Positions 24,163-36,000 of a DNA stretch of 64,000 nt are shown one piece after another. The DNA comes from Pisolithus tinctorius (taxonomy: Eukaryota; Basidiomycota; Agaricomycetes; Boletales; Pisolithaceae): positions 124,001 through 188,000 of the forward strand of contig JANFAH010000032.1 in NCBI GenBank assembly GCA_024663395.1, in the 5' to 3' direction. Numbering within the stretch: the stretch's first letter is position 1; the number at the start of each line of letters is the position of its first letter. Both the position numbers and the translations under genes were made by a program. The notes under the pieces were generated by a model, which worked only from the letters and a program-made list of their open reading frames with translations, did no database searches and was not told where the DNA came from.

Positions 24163-25794
24163 TCACAATTTGTAATGCAAGGTTGCCAGGACTTCGTCCT
24201 TCTTCCCGATGATCTCTTTGACAGAGCCATACCCACACAAACCAAGGTTCATGTGCATTTCGCATATCGTTTGCAGCAAGATCTGTTCGACACCCTCCTG
24301 CCCTGCAATAGCAAGACCATACATGGCAGGTCGGCCGACTACCATATGGGAGAGTAAATCAACCAAAGCGAATGAATCGGACACGGATATACCCACTGAG
24401 AACGCCTTGAGCACCTATTGCGAGCGCTTTAAGGACATCGCTGCCCGTTCGCACCCCGGAATCGAACAGGATAGTGAGCTTGCCGGACTTCTGTGCCGCT
24501 TGAACTTTGTGGGACCTCATTATGTTGTCAAGCGCATCCAGAGAGGCGATGGCGCCGTCAACTTGCCGACCCCCTAGGACATGCGTGCATATCATAACTC
24601 GTTCGAAGAGGTGCTAGGAAGGCTTACCATGATTGGACACTATGATCCCGTCAATGCCCTGCGTAATTGCCTTTTCTGCATCCTACAGAACAAGTGAGCC
24701 CAATACCAACGCAAAGCGTTCATTGTACAAACATCAACACGTTGGATCCCCTTCAGGACAATGGGTCCCTCCCAGTTATCTCTAATAAACTTCAATTGAT
24801 CCCACGTCCTGAACGCGCCCGAGTTCACCTCCGCCAACCACTCCTTCCCGAGCGACATGTTGCGCAGGACCTCTTCATCACCCTGCTCGAGACCAGCCAT
24901 TCTGATCTTTTCGGGTTCGACTGGGAACTTTGTTCTCTCATTCTCGCGTGGCGGCAGGCCAAAGCGTTTCATGAACACCGGATCTGATGTCCCAACTTGA
25001 ATGCCGACACCGCATGCAAAGGGCAGGTACGCGGTTTCCAGGTCGTGTGGGCGCCAACCAAGAATCATCGTATCCAAGGTGATCACGAGCGCAGTGAAGC
25101 CGTTCTCTTTGGCACGTTTCAATAGCGACAGTGTGACCTCAGTTGTGCGGGGCCTTGCATTTGGCATCAACCTCTGAGATTACGAAAGACGTACGATGAT
25201 CGATACCCACCAGTAGAGTTGGTACCACCTATGCCCGTTTGGACCATTAGCCTTGGCGACATCTTCTATAGAGCGACAGGATGCTGTGCTCATTATGAAG
25301 GGGACACCGACTTTGCCCGCTGCGCTTGCCGTTGCGAGCTCGCCATCTGCATGCAGAGCACCCTGTACACCGATTGGAGCTACCAAGAGCGGCGAAGGGT
25401 ATGTCACTCCAAAAATGGTCGTCTGGGATCATTATGGTTAAACATGTCCAGGCTGTCAAGGGACCTCCGTCGCGTACCTCTATATTCCGATTGGTTACAT
25501 CCACGAGCATTCGGGGTACTAACTTATAGTTCTCAAATGCTTTTGTGTTTGCCCGGTCCGTCGAACACGTCCCAGCACTCCCGAACGTGTACATGTATGC
25601 AGCTGGTCATTATTGAACGATATAGTCTTGCAAGTGATGAAGGTGAACTTACCCATGTGGTCCTTCATAGTTTCCCTGGCTTTCTCTTCGATTGTCTTTA
25701 TATCCACAGTACCCAGGATTGGCGGGTGGCCCTGTACATATACATCTACCAAGTACTTGGTCCATTTGTTTGGAAGAGGCGCCTGGACGGTCAT
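24163..25794 (-). CDS. FMN-dependent alpha-hydroxy-acid oxidase/dehydrogenase
   Basis: A minus-strand, multi-exon gene starting at 25794 (MTVQAPLPNKWTKYLVDVYV) and ending with TGA at 24163-24165. Splices I traced keep frame. Landmarks of the glycolate-oxidase / cytochrome-b2 / lactate 2-monooxygenase family are in order: LLVAPIGVQGALHADGEL, FIMSTASCRSIEDVA, FTALVITLDTMILGWRP, PIVLKGIQ (FMN-binding Lys), IIVSNHGGRQVDGA with the catalytic His, FDSGVRTGSDVLKALAIGA (FMN phosphate site) and VGRPAMYGLA. No heme domain precedes the TIM barrel, so it is not a flavocytochrome b2. It probably oxidises a 2-hydroxy acid such as lactate or glycolate; the oxidant (O2 or a carrier) cannot be told. It appears intact. 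Confidence 0.88.
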
Positions 25795-26861
25795 CTTCAG
25801 TAGCTAGTCGATGGGGTAATAGATGAGGTAGACGAGGCAGATATCGGGTCACGTAGGATTGCCAATACGACGCTTTCCGGCTGCGAGTGCTTAGGGAACG
25901 TTTCGAAGGGTCTGAGGACGACGTTGCTACCAGGGAGAAGTTAGAACGGCGTGCGCTTCGTCTGGAACTGCCACCTGCTTAACGCTGGTCTGATGCTCAG
26001 CCTTGCACATAGCTTTGGCCGTGCCCACACGGATACGACCCGCACCCACGTCCTACCCCGCCGAAAACCGCAAGCCCCTGGAAACACAAGTCTACTGCTT
26101 TGCTCAGCCTCCATTCGCTGACCAGCTAGATCAATACAGGCATTTACTCGTGTGCTTATTTACCTCCAATCGCACTACTTGCAAATTCGTGGTTTCAAGA
26201 TCCATGGCGGTAACCTCGGTATTTACATCGGAAGGATTGGATTTGAACACCATCACGGCCCTTTATGTTCCTGAGATCTTCTATCTCAATTTACGTGCAA
26301 ACCATCAGGATTTAATGTTTTTTCTTATCTTACCAAGTGCAGAGAAAGTGTCGTGAAGCGCGAGGCATATCGGACGGAGGTCAGTCAGCACGATGCCTAT
26401 CATCCTCGGCGGTATGTTCCCAAGCGTACGCACAATCACCCACTGTCAGGTCATGCAGCCGTCCTCCACTACCCCTCTTTATGTTCGATTTGAGTCGTTG
26501 GTACTGGGTTCCCGTTATCGTCCCACGGACTATCAGTAGGGTGGGATCGCCTCGAAGGGGCCGATCCCTTGAACATTCCAAGGGAAGCAATAGAACTATC
26601 GATTGGTTTGTTGAAGTGCAGGGAGTCGGATTTTTCCCGAGTGTTACGTAAGCATCTCGAAACCCCTGACCACGGTGTCTCGAGTCTACATATATGACAG
26701 AAGTCGGGATCGACGGTAATGCCAGGCAAGAGGCCAGCTGTAATATTACACGTGTGTTGAAGCTGTTCCCCTGTATTCGGTGCCTAAGTTGGTGACGCAC
26801 GTAACAACATTATCAGATAAAGGTTGCTGGCTTGGCGCGGACGGGCAAGGCATCCGAGCAA
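25795..26861. other. Intergenic; copy of the 17.7-kb relic's promoter part
   Basis: Divergent promoter region between the FMN enzyme and the 2OG-dioxygenase gene. Positions 26520-26640 match 17640-17750 on the minus strand. No independent gene is supported. Confidence 0.5.
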
Positions 26862-28395
26862 GATGTCTCTACCACAAACAGCGGCCTCGGTAAGTGGCAC
26901 ATTCGACAGTATACCTGTTGTGTGCGTCGTCTTCTTCCGCTGTACCTAGTACTCGGCCTCACCTGCTGGATAGCGATATAGGATGTGTGTCGACACCTGA
27001 AGAACGGGCTGCTTTGGCTCAGCAGATAAGAGATGCCTGCATGAATGTCGGGTTCTTTTACAGTGGGCACATGCACTCCAGGCTTAACATCCATCATTTG
27101 CCAACGAGCTACTTGCAGTCAGCAACCACGGTATACCCCAAGAGACAATCGACGAGGTCTTCTCGGCCATGAAGGCTTACTTTTCTCTCCCCCTTGAGAC
27201 GAAAATGAAGGTAGGCGCCACCATCCTTGCACCAGCCCCATTTTTCGCCTCATCCAGAAAAGCTTTATCATAAAGAAGTTGCGAATTTCAAAGGGTATGC
27301 ACCCGTGCTAGACTCCAACATCGACCCAGCCAACAGAGGCGATCTGCACGAGAGCTTTGAAATCGGTTGGGAAGAACTGTTAGCCAAGGAAAACGACGAA
27401 AAGAGGGTGAATGATGGTGCTATGTCTGGTGCAAACATATGGCCCTTGGAACCCGCCGGATTCCGTGAAGCCTGCCTCGGTTACTAGTGCGTTTTATGAT
27501 GACATACTGTTCGAGTGTGCTTCATCTCGTTTTGTGATCAAGCCACGCAGCTGTAGGAGTCGGAAAGGTCCTGTTCCGCCTCTTTGCCCTTGCATTAGAT
27601 CTCCCTGAAACATACTTTGATGACAAGGTACCGTCGTTCCTACATACCCTACTATCTTCACTGACGGTTTTTAGACCAGGGATTCTGCCGCAAACATGCA
27701 GGTTCTCCATTATCCACCGCAAACGGGTTCCGATGATGATCGCATCGTCGGGTTCGGTGCCCATACGGAGTGAGCATTCTGCTTATGTCTTTGAACATGC
27801 CCTAAAAACTTCCTCAAAGTTTCCAGGTTGGGATTCTCCTTAAAGTGTGCCAATTTTGAACTGAAAAAAAAAGCAGTGTTTCACAATATTATGGCAAGAG
27901 CCCGGTATTCAAGCTCTTCAGGTGTTAAACTCGGAGTCTCGGCAATGGATAAATGCGCCGCCAATCCCGGGAACGCTGGTCGTGAAGTATGTTGTAGAAC
28001 GAAGGGGAACCGAATCACCCAGCTGATTGTACCTAGTATCGCAGACCAGCTTGCACGATGGACGAGTGAGTTGCCATTCTGACCATACATGCTGATCCCG
28101 TCTCACATGTTCCCTTGAAAGACGACGTATTTAGGTCGACCGTGCACAGAGCGATCAACAGGAGTGGCGTCCGCCGGCATTCCATTCCCTTGTTTTTCGG
28201 TACGGATTACCATGTCCAGATTGAAGTAAGTTGGCCTTTGATTCTTGCTATGGAATACAGATCAGTTGCCCCGTCCAGCCGATGCCAAGTTGTGTATCCC
28301 CTGAGAGACCGCCCAAGTACGAACCCATCGCTGCAGGGGACTACGTCCGAAAGCGCCTGGAGGAGAAATACCATCAGAACGCCACTTTCTCGTGA
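26862..28395 (+). pseudogene. Isopenicillin-N-synthase-like Fe(II)/2OG dioxygenase, probably inactive
   Basis: A multi-exon gene with clear family patterns: IRDACMNVGFFY, NHGIPQETIDEVFSAMKAYF, KLYHKEVANFKGYAPV, MQVLHYPPQTGSDDDRIVGF, GAHT then FTILWQEPGIQALQVLN, VVNIADQLARWTND, STVHRAINRSGVRRHSIPLF (iron His and the Arg-x-Ser 2OG motif) and a C-terminus ending TFS before TGA at 28393-28395. Two breaks are suspected. IPVV (26906-26917) is one base out of frame with SSSAVPSTRPHLL. The tiny exon expected to supply Trp-Glu after GAHTD (near 27827) cannot be spliced in phase. Either my splicing is wrong at these points or the gene is recently dead. A decayed relative lies at 17030-17760. Confidence 0.68.
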
Positions 28396-28455
28396 TGCGA
28401 TTATGGAGGATAAATTGATTGAGACATTTGTACGATTTTAAACGCTGCCCGCTAT

Positions 28456-28795
28456 TGATTTTGTTGGGTAGGTCCCTGGGTGCTGAGTACTTTGAACGCT
28501 TTATGGGACGAACTTATCTTGGCCTCCGCGGGCAGACCGAGTAACGAACGTCAACACAAGTCTGAATTGGGAAGTTGCTGCAGTAAAGACACCTTGCATG
28601 AATGTTGATAGCACAAGATATATGTTCTTTGGCATTGATCCACTCTCCAGGAGCCATGCTGTCATCATTCCCAAAGGTACGGTTGTTGGATGGCCAGCAA
28701 AGAAGGCTTCCATATGTGGGCGACTTACATGGAAGCCTTAAAAGCCCTGCACGAGGAATTGGCCGGTGAACTGAACGGGTTGTTAGTGTAAGCAC
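28456..28795 (+). other. Unrecognised coding-like fragment
   Basis: Open stretches read FERFMGRTYLGLRGQTE, VNTSLNWEVAAVKTPCMNVD and HAVIIPKGTVVGWPAKK, and in another frame ATYMEALKALHEELAGELNG. They look protein-like but sit in different frames, and I cannot assign a family. Probably the 3' remains of a gene. Confidence 0.25.
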
Positions 28796-29358
28796 ACCGA
28801 TCCGATGTTAGATCGGAATCTTCGGATGTATGCATTGAACTTGTAACACCATACTGCCGATGCACTTGCATGGTTGAGGACAGAGCGCTGTCAGGTGGAG
28901 CAGCGTAAGAGTCTGTACGGAACGCTCACTTCTTGACCAGCGCAGAGTTGTTATTTTGCCTGTCGGAGACTTTAGCTCGTAGCATGAACCCTCGTCAGTA
29001 AGTCATGGCTGCAACTAGTAGCGGCAGAGATGTTGCATGAAAGGGATGTCGGACCCAGCATACTTGATACAGTCCAGTTGACATTTACAAAACAACTTCT
29101 GAACATATAAACGCACCGCGGGTTACTCAGAAAGTAATGGATTTACAACGCGTCGCCCACAGCTGAGCAAGCAAGTCGCTGAGGGCAATTTTGCCGATCA
29201 ATGCCGAGGCAACGTTGTTCGGATCGAATGGTTGACGACCTTTCTGTTTCATGTGCAGGGATGATACCACCTATTGTAAGTACCATATGACCATCATATT
29301 TATCAACGCCAACTGTCACAACGTACTACTCATCCTGATATCACAACACTACGACTAT
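28796..29358. other. Intergenic, nothing recognised
   Basis: Downstream flank of the HET/TPR gene. No gene or repeat was recognised. Confidence 0.4.
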
Positions 29359-32300
29359 CTATACAAGATTGAGTATCCGGATTTTGCTTTGGAGGATGCT
29401 GGCTGAGTCCACAGGCTGAGCTACGATAAGAGTAGAAGATGCAATCCTTTTGTACTCGTTGTGAGGCAGTTCAGTCAACAGCAGGGGGTTAAATGGTCCA
29501 CCCAGTGTCACGAGCAGTTGTTCCGCAGCAGCGGCATCTAGCTTGGTGGATCCACCAAGCGACTTCAAATGCCAGGGTCGGACAAGCTGCAGGGAGCCTG
29601 CCACATTTTCCATAGTGGCATTGTCGAGCTTTGCTGGCACCGTGATCTCAAGCGGCTTCAAACCGAATGCCTGGATTGCATATGTGTAGCTCGATGATGA
29701 GGACGGATTTGCCCTCTGCAGTTCGACCGATGTGACACGATAAGAGAAACATGACAATGTAAGACGTCGGTTCACGAATCGTGGCAGGGGTGACTTAATG
29801 AGCGAGCGGTACAGCTTTCGCAGTGCTTTGGATGACGCAGGCGGTTGACTCGCCGTCAATGACTGCTCTTCTGCGCCGGCTTGTGGAACAGGGGCCAATG
29901 GCAATGGTTGGTACGATGTGATCCGGATTGGGAAACAGCTATGAAACGTTGATGCCTCCCCGATCCAGTCCAACATCGAGATATCCCCAGACTGTGATAT
30001 GACTTCTCCTAGGAGTCGACCCAGGGCGAATTCTGAAGATTCGCCATAAAGGACGGGTAGATGGAGATTGAAAATCCCAAAAAGCGAGTAGGCAACGTCT
30101 TCGGGACGGGTGGTACGGCGTGATGATGCCCACTGAAGTCTGGAGCGTGCATCATCCATGCCAGGGTTAAAATCAGTGAGGAACCGAGATTCTATTCCGG
30201 TGACCCCCGCAAGTTCTCCTAGTATGGCAGCATCTTTTTTATGATTCGAAGATTCGGTATTTTTGTATAGCGACCAGGTTTGAGTGTAGAACAGAAGGGT
30301 GCGAGGAGCCAACAGTTCTTGGAGGGTCCATCCGCGTCTGAACCATTGGCTTGTAGCAAATGACCCAGTCTCTGGAACGTCGGCAAGATACACGATCGTT
30401 AGGGCAGATTGTCGATACCATTCGAACATCGATCCTATTGCCTCTTGCAACTCGACACTGCTATCTTTGTCTATGCAGCAAGTATCGCTCCACGCCCACA
30501 GGTAATCTTGCTTCAAAGCAGTAGCACAGAACTCCTGCAGTTTTTTGACACCCCCGGCACTCGAAGCCATGTCATATATTGCGTGACCTTGGATGTCGCG
30601 TAGTGACGGTTCACCGTCTCCCCAGCGGTGAGAGAACATGACAAACCGGAAGTATTTCGAGACACTAGCCTGGATACGGTGGTCTTGTTCGACAGTGTCA
30701 TATGACATGGCTGATGACAAGAACTGTTTGAGCCGGTTGTACTGCGGGCCACTTGTGAAATGAGATATTTGCTCATTCCGGCTGCACAGGGTGCCTGTTT
30801 GCGTGTTTAGAAGTCTAGGCGGCATGGTTTCGAGGGCTTTAGAAATGACACGCCGGATGACTTCGCTAAACTGTTTGCTAGAGACCGACCGAATGGAAGA
30901 TACCGTCGACGTCCCAAGGCGGATCTTCATTTGACGATAGGTTGCAAGATGATCCCTGTATATGTCACAACTTGGGTCCGAGGGAGTAGATAGCTCCAGG
31001 GCCTTTTGTTCACGTTTGATAGCCTCATCCAAATTACCAACAATGGCGGTAGCATGAAACCTATCTATTAAGCATAGTGCAAGGTCATGAAGGCACGAGG
31101 GGTGATTGACATGCTCAGCCGGACAAAGTTGCAGCAAAAATTCGTGCAAGATGATCGCTTCATTCAAGTCGGGAATTGCGTGTTGGTTTCGAAATCTGTC
31201 CCTAAGGTAATGCCCGAGGGCGCATAGGTGGTCAACCGTTCGGTCAAGCATGGCGGATTCGGCCGAATATGACCCCTGAACCATCCTCTTCACCCGTTCA
31301 CTAATGAATAGATTGAGCTTTTCCACGGAGACAGCATAATCACGGTCCTTCGGAAGTCGGAGCTCCGAAGCATATGTGGCAAGACAGATGGCCTCGTCCA
31401 AGTCGGCTACTGCAGCCTGCTTCTGAAACTTGTCCCAATGGAGTAGAGAGAGTACGTGGAGTAAGGAGGCACCATCGTCATAGCTTGGCGGACGGAGTAC
31501 CGACGCAGCTCGGCGAGGAAACGAGCTTCTGCTCGGCCCATGCGCCCCAGCCTGTTTCGGGACGGTCTTCTGGAGGTAATAAGTGAGATTGTTAAGAGAA
31601 CCATTACGATCAGAGTGCCCTGGAGGACGGAGCTCTAGTGCTGCACGCCCAAGTTCGATAGCTTCCTCCAAGTCGGTGACTGCCCCCCGATTCTTGTGTC
31701 TATCCGAAAGACAGAGAGTAAGGTTACGCAGCGATGAATAGCGATGCGGATGTCCAGAGGGACGAAGTCCCAGTGCTTCCCGGTGCAGTTCAATCGCTTC
31801 ATCCAAGTCCTGCATCCCAGATTCTTTCTGGAACCTCATCCTGAGATTACGAGCGAGATTAATGAGAGATTCGTCACGATCAGAGTGCATTGGCGGACGG
31901 AGCTCCAGTGCTGCACGTCCGAGTCTGATAGCTTCTTCCAGGTCAGTAATTACCCCCTGCTTCTCGTATTTGTCCGAAAGACAGAGAGCAAGGTTACGCA
32001 ACGATGAAGAGCGATGAGGATGTCCAGAAGGACGAAGTTCCAATGCCGCCTGATTCAGCTTAATTGCCTCGTCCAAGTCTCGCATGGCAGCTTGTTTCCG
32101 AAACCTCGTCCCAAGGTCACGAGCGAGATTGTGAAGAGATGTATCACGATCACGGTGCCCTGGAGGACAGAGATCTAGTGCTGCACGCCCGAGTGTGATA
32201 GCCTCTGCCAAGTCGTCAATTGCCCCCTGATTCTCGTATCTATCTGAAAGACATTGAGCAAGGTTACGCAGCGCTGAAGAGCGATGAGGATGTCCAGAGG

Positions 32301-33027
32301 GACGGAGTCCCAGTGCTTCCCGGTGCAGCTCAATCAGTTCACCCAAGTCCTGCATCCCAGCTTCTTTCTGGAACCTCACCCTGAGATTACGAGTGAGATT
32401 TTTGAGAGATACGTCACGATCAGAGTGACCTGGGGGACAGAGCTCTAGTGCTGCACGCCCAAGTGTGATAGCTTCTTCCAAGTCGGCAACTGCCCCCCGA
32501 TTTTTGTATCTGTCCGAAAGACAGAGAGCGAGGTTACGCAGTGATGAAGAGTGATGAGAATGTCCAGAGGGACGGAGTTCCAATACCGCCTGGTTCAGCT
32601 TAATTGACCAGTCCAAGTCCTGCACCGCAGCTTGTTCACGAAATCTCGTCCTAAGGTCACAAGCGACATTGTGGAGAGATGCATCCTGATTAGAGTCCCC
32701 TGTTGGATGGAGCTCTAGTGTTGCACGTCCGCATATGACAGCTTCCCCCAGGTCCGCGACTACCTCCTGATTGTCGCACCTATCCAAAAGACAGAGAGCC
32801 AGGTAACGGAGCGAAGAAGAGCGATCAGGATGTCCAGAGGGACGGAGTTCCAACGCTTCCCGGTATAAAGCGATTGCCTCCTCCATGTCGTCAATTTTCC
32901 CCTCTGCCCGAAATCTGTCGTAGAGGGCTTCTGCTAGTTTGTTGAGAGCATGATCCCGGTCATTGTGACCTGGCGGACAACGTTCCAGCTCTGCTCGCTT
33001 GTCAGAAACGTCGTCTGTCGGATCCAT
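29359..33027 (-). CDS. TPR-repeat / HET-domain protein
   Basis: A single-exon 1222-residue gene. Residues about 12-700 are tandem 45-residue TPR-like units (consensus L-R-P-S/P-G-H ... SL-NLA ... F ... DL-EAI-L-R-AL-E), roughly 14 of them, the last three degenerate. The central ones alternate between two types, giving near-identical 90-residue (270-bp) dimers. Residues about 790-970 form a HET domain: FVMFSHRWGDGEPSL, YLWAWSDTCCIDKDSS, EAIGSMFEWYRQSALTIVYL, WFRRGWTLQELLAPRTLLFY, and near 1000 AYSLFGIFNLHLPVLYGE. HET domains trigger cell death after non-self recognition in fungi. In basidiomycetes this type of TPR array is usually joined to CHAT rather than HET, so a sensor-plus-executor protein without a NACHT/NB-ARC switch is inferred. 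Reading frame intact. Confidence 0.9.
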   Translation of the reverse strand: MDPTDDVSDKRAELERCPPGHNDRDHALNKLAEALYDRFRAEGKIDDMEEAIALYREALELRPSGHPDRSSSLRYLALCLLDRCDNQEVVADLGEAVICGRATLELHPTGDSNQDASLHNVACDLRTRFREQAAVQDLDWSIKLNQAVLELRPSGHSHHSSSLRNLALCLSDRYKNRGAVADLEEAITLGRAALELCPPGHSDRDVSLKNLTRNLRVRFQKEAGMQDLGELIELHREALGLRPSGHPHRSSALRNLAQCLSDRYENQGAIDDLAEAITLGRAALDLCPPGHRDRDTSLHNLARDLGTRFRKQAAMRDLDEAIKLNQAALELRPSGHPHRSSSLRNLALCLSDKYEKQGVITDLEEAIRLGRAALELRPPMHSDRDESLINLARNLRMRFQKESGMQDLDEAIELHREALGLRPSGHPHRYSSLRNLTLCLSDRHKNRGAVTDLEEAIELGRAALELRPPGHSDRNGSLNNLTYYLQKTVPKQAGAHGPSRSSFPRRAASVLRPPSYDDGASLLHVLSLLHWDKFQKQAAVADLDEAICLATYASELRLPKDRDYAVSVEKLNLFISERVKRMVQGSYSAESAMLDRTVDHLCALGHYLRDRFRNQHAIPDLNEAIILHEFLLQLCPAEHVNHPSCLHDLALCLIDRFHATAIVGNLDEAIKREQKALELSTPSDPSCDIYRDHLATYRQMKIRLGTSTVSSIRSVSSKQFSEVIRRVISKALETMPPRLLNTQTGTLCSRNEQISHFTSGPQYNRLKQFLSSAMSYDTVEQDHRIQASVSKYFRFVMFSHRWGDGEPSLRDIQGHAIYDMASSAGGVKKLQEFCATALKQDYLWAWSDTCCIDKDSSVELQEAIGSMFEWYRQSALTIVYLADVPETGSFATSQWFRRGWTLQELLAPRTLLFYTQTWSLYKNTESSNHKKDAAILGELAGVTGIESRFLTDFNPGMDDARSRLQWASSRRTTRPEDVAYSLFGIFNLHLPVLYGESSEFALGRLLGEVISQSGDISMLDWIGEASTFHSCFPIRITSYQPLPLAPVPQAGAEEQSLTASQPPASSKALRKLYRSLIKSPLPRFVNRRLTLSCFSYRVTSVELQRANPSSSSSYTYAIQAFGLKPLEITVPAKLDNATMENVAGSLQLVRPWHLKSLGGSTKLDAAAAEQLLVTLGGPFNPLLLTELPHNEYKRIASSTLIVAQPVDSASILQSKIRILNLV
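31590..32740 (-). repeat. Near-identical 270-bp tandem repeats in the TPR region
   Basis: Within the HET/TPR gene the motif for LRPSGHPHRSS recurs near 32570, 32295, 32025 and 31750, a period of about 270 bp (two 45-residue TPR units). The DNA copies are very similar, more so than protein-level constraint alone would need. Confidence 0.8.
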
Positions 33028-36000
33028 TGGATGCTGTTACACCGGCACAATGACGGGGTGGAAATGGCTGTGACTTCGGGGAAGAATCAGTAATCAGTTG
33101 CAATAAGCAAGGAACAGTAGTCATACGTGATCCTTGGACACTAGGAAGATATAAGGGGAAGCAACCGTTAATGTCAAAATGCTGCCCGAATCAACAAAAC
33201 TGATTACTGTAACGATGGTGAAAGAACTCACTAGTGAACACAGTATTGAGCAGATAATCTTGAGTGTCGGTAACTTTCAAGTTCTAGATAGGACTGCTCG
33301 GAGATCAATGCTTGTAACGGAACGATGAACCCAAGAAACCCCACCGATGGATGGAGAAGGCAAAAGTTGGCTGGCAGTGAGCGGAAAGACAATTGAGCTC
33401 TACGCTGCTCCAGTCACGCAGATCAAAGAGCCGGGAAGGAGCTTACCAGTTACCACAGTTGGTCGATGTCGAGGTGTGAGAGAGCACAGGAAGCCGAGGT
33501 CCATGAAAAGCACGGGTCATTATTCCTGTGCCTTCGGCTCCGCCTGGACCACATGTCTAACGCAGTTGTCCAAACTGTATGTAGCTTCTTGATCAGCGCC
33601 CTCGGACCAGACCGTCACTATCGCTATTGACCTGGGCAAGGCATGACGGGCGACAGAGAACCTTAGCCAATAAGCATCTCTCCGTTTTCACGACGACCTC
33701 AAATGAAAAATGACGGAGGCGTAGTGTATGGGAAAGGCAAAAAGGTGATCTCGGCAACGGGCCTCGCACATCATGATCCCCACCAGCTGCCTACCAGGGT
33801 ACACGCCCTCCAAGTTGCCACTTATTACGCACCATCTTTGTTAATACCACAGAACCCACCCAAGCGTTATTCGCTGTTACTTGGTGACCATCGACAAGGA
33901 GCATCTCAGTTGAGAATCTGAGCGACATACAAGGATCGAATAAACTCACTGAACACACCCAATATCATATCCCTCTCTTTTCGAAAGGTGTTTATGCGGC
34001 ACCTCTTCCGTATTTTCGTTCGGTATCATGCAATCCCCTCACAGTAGCTCTTGCGCCCGTCGCCAAGCACGCCCGTCTCATCTTGCCATGCTCATACGCA
34101 CATATCAGCATCCACGCCAAGAGGGACTTGCAGATTTCGAGCGTGAAGGTCTGCCCGATGGAGAGGGAATCGAGGACGGGGGTATCGCTGAAGAAGAGGC
34201 GGCGCGGAAAATGGTGGACAGGTGTCGTATTCCGGTCAGTATGCTTTAACTGCCTACAATTTAACGTCCTTGAGGCTTGATGACACAGCCGGGCGTTCTT
34301 CTATTCCATAGTACTTACAGCTGAAGAATAATAGTCGCATTGCAATGTGCGTTACCAAGAAGTTATCCATATCCGTTTCTTTTTCACAACCATTCCCAAG
34401 GGCCAAACACTTCCGCGACTCAGGTCTTAGTTGTTGATGGCCCCTTAGGAGGAACCGGTCAAAAGATCGGGCGAGTTGTAGTGGAAGCACATAGCCCAGT
34501 TGCTAGGTCCGACTCATCGCCATCGTCAATATTTTGACCGTCGAACTTGTGGTAATTACTACACTATCCGCGCAACTGCATACTTGAAATTACGCACAAC
34601 GACGCCAGAAAATGTAGCATACGACGTCGAGCAAACTATTGTCAGCTCAATACCATAGAGTAATTTGGTCTTAGAGCGTCTCTTGGCCTTCGTCATGCGG
34701 TTCGAGTAACCAACCGTCATCGGTCAGCTGCCCAGGAACGAAGGTAGTTGGATTGGTACGATTGCAACCGGTTTAATACGAGACCATGATATCATGGTCT
34801 CGTACTCGACTGGTTGATGGGTCCTCCTCTCGGTACAAAAAGGCTGCATCGCAGAGATTAGCTGATTCCTGCTGCAATGCAGAAGTCGAGACTGCACGAA
34901 GGGAGAGCAGGATGTCATTGCCATATCCAGGTGTAGCGAACAGAGATGCGTAGTTTATGGCTCCGGCCTCTGGACGTCGAATGACATTGGCTGAGGTGAG
35001 GATCAAGGGTCGCATAGACAACGTATTCGTGTCAACTCCTATCGTGACTAGTTCTATGGTCATCAAGCACCATGATGGGAGAGGAGATCAGCCTTCTAAT
35101 GGAACACCGGAAACGGGCATGCCATCCAGTTGATCGGCTCGACGATGATGTTCTCATTAGAACTAGCGAAATCCGCGCAGCCGCGCTTGCGAGCATATCC
35201 CTAACTCGGGCTTGCTGTTGTTGAAGCACAACGTACGGATTTTCGCCGTATATGATACTTGCACATACTTACACGCAATGTCATAAGGTGACATCAAGAA
35301 CAAACGGGACACCGGATGATCTCCGTTTTAGGCTTGGCCTAGGTGTACCTCCCGATATTAAGACCCCAGAGATGCTGCTGGGAGCCTACATCAAAGTGCG
35401 GTTTCGCTGTGGATCATTGACAAAAGAAATTACGATCCACCGGCTAGGATGGTAAGATGTGAGTTAGTTTGAGCTTAAGGTAAGACTGACCACGCCAGAC
35501 TGGGTTCTTTGGCACGAAACAGAACAGTTAGGAGAATTCTCCGTGTTTATGTCACTGAGCGTCCGTGTGATGGGGACTGGGAGACAGTCGCACCTGCCAT
35601 ACCAGGACTCCCTGGTCCCTCCGAACCCTTTCCCACTCCCGGGTGCTTACAGCTGTTTTCATGGCGAAGTCCCCACAGGCTAACAAGCCGCGAGCTTTAA
35701 AACCTTCAATAAACACGTTAACATCTTTTCTTGTCACAAAATGTTTTCGAACTAGTACCATATGCACCTCTCTTCCACCATGGACGAGATGGAGTCTGAC
35801 GTCTGCGCGTTCTGAAAGAAGCACTGAGTGTAAATGTCTCCAGGCTCCGTGGCACTGCTGGGTCAGTGACGTGGAAGAATGATCGACTCGTTCTCCTACT
35901 ACTCCATCATGCTCGTGAGTGCAAAAATCGCCCTCGGTTTACTTGCCAACTTTGCGTTGCTCCTTCACCAGCATGCAAGATACGGCTAGTTCATTCCGCC

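Noticed and set aside
29359..33027. CHAT domain at the C-terminus of the TPR protein
   Set aside because: No caspase-like His or Cys motif is seen; HET motifs are clear.
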